Of a stretch of DNA of 5,041 nt, positions 1 through 5,041 are shown one piece after another (the first letter of the stretch is position 1; each line of letters starts with the position of its first letter). The stretch is from the NCBI GenBank assembly GCA_003225595.1, contig QIAR01000278.1:1-5041 (forward strand), given 5' to 3'. Position numbers and translations under genes: made by a program. This DNA is from Acidobacteriota bacterium (lineage in GTDB: Bacteria > Acidobacteriota > Terriglobia > Terriglobales > Acidobacteriaceae). Under the pieces are notes generated by a model. It was not told the DNA's origin and did no database searches. It saw nothing but the letters and a program-made list of their open reading frames with translations.

Positions 1-485
1 TTCTTTCCGGCAACAGAGTCGAGGGCCTCTCGCACGATGCACAGCACCAGAGCTGCGTAGAGACACTCAAGCGTGCCGGCAATATCGCAGCCAAGCGAAA
101 TGTGAGCTTATTATTGGAAAACATCGATCCCGAAGAAAATCCCAAGTATTACCTGACCTCGGTAGCGGAAGGATTTGAGATCGTCCGTGAGGTGAACCAT
201 CCTCGCGTGAAATTTCTTTACGACTTCTATCACGAGCAGATTTCGGAAGGGAACCTGATCAAGAAACTGGAAAAGAACATCGGGGAAGTGGGTTTGGTCC
301 ACATTGCCGACGTGCCCGGGCGGCACGAGCCTGGAACCGGGGAGATCAATTATCCCAATATCTTCCGCAAACTCGCTCAACTCAGGTACGACCGTTACGC
401 AGCCATGGAGTTCATTCCCACAGGCGATGTGGTAGCTAGCTTGCGCGCTGCAAAAGACATGGCACTGCAGGCGGTCAGCGATTAA
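1..485 (+). CDS. hyi: Hydroxypyruvate isomerase-like TIM-barrel sugar isomerase, C-terminal part (5' truncated by window edge)
   Basis: The frame is open from base 3 to the TAA at 483-485, giving about 160 residues that begin LSGNRVEGLSHDAQHQSC. The GTG at 102 is an internal Val codon, not the start, because clearly homologous sequence runs upstream of it. The protein resembles the second half of Hyi, which interconverts hydroxypyruvate and tartronate semialdehyde in the cytoplasm, or a related member of the AP-endonuclease/xylose isomerase-like TIM-barrel family. Recognisable blocks are LLLEN (Glu codon 117-119), LYDFYHEQ (Asp 222-224), HIADVPGRHEPGTGEINYP (His 300-302) and AMEF (Glu 408-410). 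By family knowledge the Glu, Asp, His/Gln and Glu are the metal ligands at the ends of the barrel strands. The family is sure, but the exact substrate is not, since close relatives act on other sugars or ketoses. It is convergent with the oxidase operon and shares no evident function with it. Confidence 0.85.
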   Translation, partial: LSGNRVEGLSHDAQHQSCVETLKRAGNIAAKRNVSLLLENIDPEENPKYYLTSVAEGFEIVREVNHPRVKFLYDFYHEQISEGNLIKKLEKNIGEVGLVHIADVPGRHEPGTGEINYPNIFRKLAQLRYDRYAAMEFIPTGDVVASLRAAKDMALQAVSD

Positions 486-769
486 GACCAGAGCCGAGTA
501 CCGTAATCGGCCATGCTGAGCACCATCAAAATCGCCAGCCAGAAGATGCCAGCAACAATTACTACGATGGTCATTTTCTGACCGATATATTTCACACCCA
601 TAAAGAAGAGAACCACCAGCAAGGCTTTGCCGGTCGCGATGGTAAGTGCGACGATAGCACTGACTTTTCCAAGATCAATCCTTGAGACTGCGGCCGTCAC
701 CACGGTCAGGATCATCAGCGTGATCCAGACTGCGATGTAAGTCTTCTTGGGAACAACGTGTGCTGACAT
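482..769 (-). CDS. ctaF: Cytochrome c oxidase subunit IV (prokaryotic COX4/CtaF-like)
   Basis: A 95-residue membrane protein with three predicted helices, at about residues 11-28, 37-58 and 68-86. The GKALLVVLFFMGVKY stretch (47-61) and the ending DYGTRLW are typical of the small fourth subunit of bacterial caa3/aa3 oxidases, a non-catalytic subunit that helps assembly or stability. I chose the ATG at 767-769, giving MSAHVVPKKTY, because AGAGG lies 4 nt upstream and homologs begin with a similar MSAH-type sequence. An in-frame ATG at 788-790 would add seven residues (MVGERGI) and overlap subunit III, but has no Shine-Dalgarno site. The gene follows subunit III by 10 nt and is the last of the operon. 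Its TAA (482-484) overlaps the TAA of the convergent isomerase gene. Identity is good from position, size and motif; the ctaF symbol is by analogy with Bacillus. Confidence 0.9.
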   Translation of the reverse strand: MSAHVVPKKTYIAVWITLMILTVVTAAVSRIDLGKVSAIVALTIATGKALLVVLFFMGVKYIGQKMTIVVIVAGIFWLAILMVLSMADYGTRLWS

Positions 770-773
770 GATT

Positions 774-778
774 CCTCT
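774..778 (-). promoter_or_regulatory. Probable Shine-Dalgarno site for subunit IV
   Basis: The minus strand reads AGAGG, 4 nt before the ATG at 767-769. The spacing is slightly short. It favours this start over the ATG at 788-790, which has only CAGCCACAAAC before it. Confidence 0.5.
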
Positions 779-779
779 C

Positions 780-1463
780 TCACCCACCATGTTTGTGGCT
801 GATCAGATATAGCAGCGGATACAAATAAATCCAGACCATGTCCACGAAGTGCCAGTAAAGGCCCACGTTCTCAACCGGGTTGTAATAGTCGGGTCCGTAC
901 TTTCCGCGCCAACTGTAAAACGCAATGACCCCCACGATGATGATCCCAATCAGCATGTGGAGGGCATGGAACCCGGTCATCGCCCAGTACAACGAAAAGA
1001 AGATCTCCACATGTTGCGGGTCAGGTCCCTCGAAGTGGAAGTTGGTACCGGGGAACTGGTGCTCTTTCCAGTGGCCGGTGTACTCGATGGCCTTGATACC
1101 CATGAAGACACAGCCGAATAGCATGGTGATGATCAAGAGCACGACGAGCGCCTTCCGCTGCCCAATTTGTGAAGAACGCACCGCCAGGGCCATAGTCAAG
1201 CTGCTGCAGATCAGAACAACGGTATTGATGGTGCCCCACCAGAAATCCATCTTCTCGCTGCCCGCTACAAAGGCCTGGTAATACATGTAGCGGTAGACCA
1301 TGTAGGCGGTGAACATCCCGCCGAAGAACATAATCTCCGTGATCAGGAAGACCCACATGCCCATGGTGGAGGCTTCCTGTTGTTGCTCCATGGTGGCGAA
1401 ATGGTGCTGCAGAGCCGGGTTGTGGACCTGATCGTGGGTCACCACGGCTGGGCTATGGCTCAA
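780..1463 (-). CDS. ctaE: Cytochrome c oxidase subunit III
   Basis: A 227-residue polytopic membrane protein of the heme-copper oxidase subunit III family. It binds no metal; in the family it stabilises subunit I and supports sustained proton uptake. About five helices can be seen, near residues 37-59, 77-95, 104-126, 154-182 and 203-221, so this is the shorter bacterial form lacking the first two helices of the seven-helix version. Typical signatures are MGMWVFLITEIMFFGG (34-49, Glu43), GIKAIEY (122-128, with conserved Glu127), FHALHMLIG (165-173) and WHFVDMVWIYLYPLLY (204-219). The start is a TTG at 1461-1463, lying inside the end of subunit I, with an AAGGAGGT Shine-Dalgarno site 5 nt upstream. 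No ATG before residue 25 competes with it. The 11-nt overlap with subunit I suggests translational coupling. The N-terminus up to residue 30 is rich in His and Gln and probably soluble. Confidence 0.95.
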   Translation of the reverse strand: MSHSPAVVTHDQVHNPALQHHFATMEQQQEASTMGMWVFLITEIMFFGGMFTAYMVYRYMYYQAFVAGSEKMDFWWGTINTVVLICSSLTMALAVRSSQIGQRKALVVLLIITMLFGCVFMGIKAIEYTGHWKEHQFPGTNFHFEGPDPQHVEIFFSLYWAMTGFHALHMLIGIIIVGVIAFYSWRGKYGPDYYNPVENVGLYWHFVDMVWIYLYPLLYLISHKHGG

Positions 1464-3081
1464 CTGGGACCTCCTTCAGGTTGGCGTAGTCGTAGGCTTC
1501 CCAGGTCACCACAGGAGTCTCATCGAAGTTGAAAGTGGGCGGCGGAGATGCGGTCATCCATTCCAGTCCGGCCGCGCCCCACGGATTTTCGTCCGCAACT
1601 TTGCCGTAGCGCATCGACCACAGGAAATACACCATCGGCAGCACGTACCCCACAGCCAAAATGGTGGCCCCCGCAGTCGAAAGAACGTTCAGCACCTGGA
1701 ACTCGGGCGAGTACTGCCAATAGCGGCGTGGCATTCCCAGATAACCGAGCACGAACTGCGGGAAGAAAGTCAGGTTGAATCCCACGAAGATGATGAGCGC
1801 AGCCAGCTTGCCCCAGGCTTCGGGATACATGCGTCCGGAGATCTTCGGCCACCAGAAGTGCAGACCGCCGATGTAGGCCATCACCATGCCTCCGACCATG
1901 ATGTAGTGGAAGTGCGCGATGACGAAATAGGTGTCGGTCACATGTACATCGACACCTAATGCGGCGAGGAAAAGTCCAGTAAGCCCGCCCATCGTGAACA
2001 GGCCGATGAAGCCGAAGGCATACAGCATCGGCGTCGCATAAGAAATGGAGCCCTTGTACATGGTTGCGGTCCAGTTAAAAACTTTAATGGCTGAGGGAAC
2101 AGCAACCAGATAGCTCAATAGAGAGAAGACCAGTGCCGCATATAGCGAGATCCCAGCCACAAACATGTGATGTGCCCAGACGAGAAATCCGAGCACCGCG
2201 ATCGCGATCAGGGCGAGGGCCATGAACTTGTAGCCAAAGATGCGCTTTCGGGAAAAGCAGCTCACGACTTCGCTGACCACTCCCATCCCCGGCAGGATCA
2301 TGATGTACACCGCCGGATGCGAATAGAACCAGAACAGGTGCTGGAATAGCAGGGGATCGCCGCCTCTCTGAGGATCGAATATGCCGAAGGCGAAGAGCCG
2401 GTCCAGTGCTACCAGCATCAAGGTGATTGCCAGCACGGGCGTTCCCAACACCTGGATGATGCTGGTTGCATAATTCGCCCACACGAACAGCGGCAGGCGC
2501 GACCATGTCATGCCTGGCGCGCGCATGCGGTGAATCGTCACGATGAAGTTGAGTCCCGTTAGGATGGACGAAAAACCCGCGACGAATATGGCCAGTGCGG
2601 CAGTGACTACTTGCGACTTGGCGAAGGCCGTGCTGAACGGTGGGTAGAAGGTCCAGCCCGTATCTGCTCCTCCAGTCAGGATCGTGTACATCATCAACAA
2701 GCCGCCGATGACCAATAAGTACCAGCTGAACAGGTTGATTCGCGGGAAGGCTAGGTCCTTGGCCCCGATCATGATGGGTATTAGAAAGTTGCCGAGTACC
2801 GCCGGTATGGCAGGAATCAGGAAAAAGAACACCATCACCTGACCGTGCATGGTGAACAGTTTGTTGTAAGTGTCCGCCTGCACCAGGTCGCCTGCCGGGG
2901 TCAGCAGTTCCAACCGGATCAGCAGGGCAAAGAAACCGCCAATGAAGAAGAAGAAAGTAATCAACAGCAGATAGAGCAGCGCGATGCGTTTGTGGTCGGT
3001 GGTCAAAAGCCACGAGCGGATGCCGTATTCCGTATTTAGATAGTTCTCGCGTTCGGCGGCTGGAGTTGGGCTTGTAGCCAT
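1453..3081 (-). CDS. ctaD: Cytochrome c oxidase subunit I, A2-type (catalytic heme a/heme a3-CuB subunit)
   Basis: A 542-residue multi-helix membrane protein (about 12 helices expected) that reduces O2 to water and pumps protons. Visible ligands are His79 (TMHGQ) and His392 for low-spin heme a, His390 for heme a3, and His255, His304 and His305 for CuB. Tyr259 is placed to form the His-Tyr crosslink. The D-channel entry residues Asn98, Asp109 and Asn116 keep the family spacing, and Lys333 in SAIKVFNW matches the K-channel lysine. The helix VI motif is YSHPAVY (253-259): Ala257 stands where A1-type enzymes have the D-channel glutamate, and Tyr253-Ser254 is the A2-type replacement. The heme-propionate motif MPRRY is present. 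The C-terminal soluble tail (about 500-542) carries ENPWGAAGLEWMTASPPP, common in bacterial subunit I. The ATG is 1 nt after the subunit II stop, with a weak AGGTG 7 nt upstream. Full length, no frameshift. Confidence 0.98.
   Translation of the reverse strand: MATSPTPAAERENYLNTEYGIRSWLLTTDHKRIALLYLLLITFFFFIGGFFALLIRLELLTPAGDLVQADTYNKLFTMHGQVMVFFFLIPAIPAVLGNFLIPIMIGAKDLAFPRINLFSWYLLVIGGLLMMYTILTGGADTGWTFYPPFSTAFAKSQVVTAALAIFVAGFSSILTGLNFIVTIHRMRAPGMTWSRLPLFVWANYATSIIQVLGTPVLAITLMLVALDRLFAFGIFDPQRGGDPLLFQHLFWFYSHPAVYIMILPGMGVVSEVVSCFSRKRIFGYKFMALALIAIAVLGFLVWAHHMFVAGISLYAALVFSLLSYLVAVPSAIKVFNWTATMYKGSISYATPMLYAFGFIGLFTMGGLTGLFLAALGVDVHVTDTYFVIAHFHYIMVGGMVMAYIGGLHFWWPKISGRMYPEAWGKLAALIIFVGFNLTFFPQFVLGYLGMPRRYWQYSPEFQVLNVLSTAGATILAVGYVLPMVYFLWSMRYGKVADENPWGAAGLEWMTASPPPTFNFDETPVVTWEAYDYANLKEVPVEP
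1469..1476 (-). promoter_or_regulatory. Strong Shine-Dalgarno site for the TTG-started subunit III
   Basis: The minus strand reads AAGGAGGT, 5 nt before the TTG at 1461-1463. It lies within the last codons of subunit I, where it encodes part of LKEVPVEP. It decides the subunit III start, because no ATG or GTG nearby has comparable support. Confidence 0.85.
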
Positions 3082-3082
3082 G

Positions 3083-4084
<1,002 letters not shown>

Positions 4085-4086
4085 GA

Positions 4087-4950
4087 TTACTTGGCCCGTT
4101 CTCCTGAGGTGTGTGCCGCATCAAGACGAAACATGATTGCGATGAAAGCTCCTAGAAGAAGAATGGTTGCCAGTCCCGCCAGCCTCACTACCCTCATAAT
4201 GACTGCGCCGTATTTTCCCGTCGCGGGATCGTAGTGATAGCAATAAAGCAGCACCTGATCCACAAGGTTGCCAATCTTGTTCTGCGAAGCCTCGATCAGT
4301 CCCAGGCGAAGGTCCTTGGGCGCGTATTCCACGCCGTAGTAGTACTGCGCAATCTTCCCCTTGGGCGTCAGCACCATGATTGCGGTCGTGTGGGCGAACT
4401 GGTTTGTCTTGGCATCGTATTCGTACTGAAAGCCTGCGGACTTCGTGAGCGCGGCGATTGCGTCCTGCTGCCCGGTAAGGAAATGCCAACCCTGCTCGGC
4501 GCCTTTGCGTCCGTAGCGCTCCAGGTATTGCTTTTTCTTTTCTGCGGCGATTTGCGGGGTTTCTCGCGGATCGAAACTCACTGTGATGACCTCGAACTCC
4601 CGGCCCAAATCGAACCTCAGCACCCTAAGCGTGCTGGTCAGTCCGCTCAACACTTCACCGCACAGCATCGGGCAGTTGTAGTAGACCAGGTTCAGGATCA
4701 TCGGCCTTTTGCCGAAGTAGTCGCCCAGGCGAACCGTTTTCCCGGACTCATCACGAAAAGTCAGGTTTTGTGGGATCTGTTCGCTCAAGTGCTGCTCGAT
4801 CCCCACATTAGCGAGGCCTGGCGGGCGCTGGTTGGCGGGCGGCGCCATGATCCCGCCGCCTTGCATGCCCTGGCCCCAAGCCGAAGCTGCGAGCAGGAGG
4901 ACGAATGTTCCCAAGAAAACCGAGTTTGACAGCTTCGCTGTACCGAACAC
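4087..4950 (-). CDS. SCO1/SenC-family copper chaperone/thiol reductase for CuA assembly, with C-terminal membrane helix
   Basis: A 287-residue exported protein of the SCO family, which matures the CuA site of oxidase subunit II; subunit II is encoded directly downstream. A signal sequence or N-terminal anchor spans about 7-26 (possible cleavage near SAWGQ), followed by a Gly/Pro/Met-containing linker. The thioredoxin-like domain (about 58-222) has the copper-binding CPMLC motif (Cys93, Cys97) and the third ligand His187 in QFAHTTAIMV, plus ITVSFDPRETP (122-132). Unlike short SCO proteins, it continues into LLYCYHYDPATGKYG (234-248) and a second hydrophobic segment (about 250-274), ending in a charged tail. 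The start is GTG (4948-4950), supported by GGGGAGGA upstream with GGAGG 8 nt away; the next Met, residue 29, would remove the signal sequence. It is probably tethered by the C-terminal helix. It is the first complete gene of the visible operon. Confidence 0.93.
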   Translation of the reverse strand: MFGTAKLSNSVFLGTFVLLLAASAWGQGMQGGGIMAPPANQRPPGLANVGIEQHLSEQIPQNLTFRDESGKTVRLGDYFGKRPMILNLVYYNCPMLCGEVLSGLTSTLRVLRFDLGREFEVITVSFDPRETPQIAAEKKKQYLERYGRKGAEQGWHFLTGQQDAIAALTKSAGFQYEYDAKTNQFAHTTAIMVLTPKGKIAQYYYGVEYAPKDLRLGLIEASQNKIGNLVDQVLLYCYHYDPATGKYGAVIMRVVRLAGLATILLLGAFIAIMFRLDAAHTSGERAK

Positions 4951-4957
4951 TGTTTCT

Positions 4958-4965
4958 TCCTCCCC
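4958..4965 (-). promoter_or_regulatory. Strong Shine-Dalgarno site for the GTG-started SCO gene
   Basis: The minus strand reads GGGGAGGA, with GGAGG ending 8 nt before the GTG at 4948-4950. This supports the GTG as the true start and keeps the signal sequence in the product. Confidence 0.75.
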
Positions 4966-4983
4966 GGCGTGATTGCCGAACTT

Positions 4984-5040
4984 TCACTTCGTTTGAGCAG
5001 TACTCTTCCCCGGCGGTTTGGACTTAGGTTGCGATGCGCT
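4984..5040 (-). CDS. Possible C-terminal tail of an upstream gene (partial, unidentified)
   Basis: On the minus strand, one frame entering from the right edge is open for 18 codons (SASQPKSKPPGKSTAQTK) and ends at TGA 4984-4986, 33 nt before the SCO start. The Lys/Pro/Ser/Gln-rich composition looks like a disordered C-terminal tail, and the spacing fits another cotranscribed gene. The other two frames give an early TAA (QRIAT) and an open but Arg-rich reading that runs on into the SCO gene. The piece is too short to identify. In organisms with this operon type, alternative complex III or cytochrome genes often lie upstream, but nothing here proves that. Confidence 0.35.
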   Translation of the reverse strand, partial: SASQPKSKPPGKSTAQTK

Positions 5041-5041
5041 G

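Noticed and set aside
102..485. A complete 127-residue gene starting at GTG 102.
   Set aside because: Homologous isomerase sequence (LSGNRVEGLSHD...QHQSC) continues in frame upstream to the window edge, so this is only the end of a longer gene.
769..790. Upstream ATG at 788-790 as the start of subunit IV, overlapping subunit III.
   Set aside because: It has no Shine-Dalgarno site and adds a polar MVGERGI that is not typical of the family. The ATG at 767-769 is better supported.
2083..2085. Possible loss of the K-channel lysine in subunit I, suggested by Ser in SISYATPM.
   Set aside because: Checking the spacing to the heme ligands puts the K-channel lysine at Lys333 in SAIKVFNW, which is present.
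2084..3013. A 309-codon open frame on the minus strand in another frame within subunit I.
   Set aside because: It is fully contained in the intact ctaD gene. Its translation is rich in His, Arg and Gly with no membrane helices or motifs, as expected of a frame shadow.
4234..4929. A 231-codon open frame on the plus strand opposite the SCO gene.
   Set aside because: It is antisense to a clearly conserved gene, has no recognisable domain and no supported start. It is a codon-bias shadow.

Overview
The window carries the 3' end of one plus-strand gene and, converging on it, a compact minus-strand operon for a caa3-type heme-copper terminal oxidase. The subunit I signatures, the fused cytochrome c on subunit II and the SCO-coxB-coxA-coxC-cox4 order suggest an aerobic soil-type Gram-negative bacterium, most likely of the Acidobacteriota. 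That placement is by remembered resemblance and moderate GC only, not by a search.

Layout. Bases 1-485 (+) are the C-terminal part of a hydroxypyruvate isomerase-like TIM-barrel sugar isomerase, whose N-terminus lies outside the window. From the right, the minus strand reads: a possible short C-terminal tail of an unknown upstream gene (4984-5040), an SCO/SenC copper chaperone (4087-4950, GTG start), cytochrome c oxidase subunit II with a C-terminal cytochrome c domain (3083-4084), subunit I (1453-3081), subunit III (780-1463, TTG start, overlapping the end of subunit I) and small subunit IV (482-769). Gaps inside the operon are 1-10 nt or overlaps, so the genes are almost certainly cotranscribed and partly translationally coupled. 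No promoter is visible, and it probably lies upstream, beyond base 5041.

Together, the SCO protein would deliver copper to, or reduce, the CuA site of subunit II. The cytochrome c domain of subunit II feeds electrons through CuA to heme a and the heme a3-CuB site of subunit I, where O2 is reduced and protons are pumped. Subunits III and IV are accessory membrane subunits. Subunit I has the YSHPAVY form of the helix VI motif, which marks an A2-type oxidase lacking the usual D-channel glutamate.

The operon and the sugar isomerase gene meet tail to tail with stop codons sharing a TTAA palindrome, so there is no intergenic terminator between them. All genes look intact. I see no mobile element, RNA gene, CRISPR array or clearly new system. 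The points most worth a second look are an unexplained Cys/His motif near the C-terminal membrane helix of the SCO protein, the non-ATG starts paired with strong Shine-Dalgarno sites, the overlapping convergent ends, and what lies just upstream of the SCO gene.
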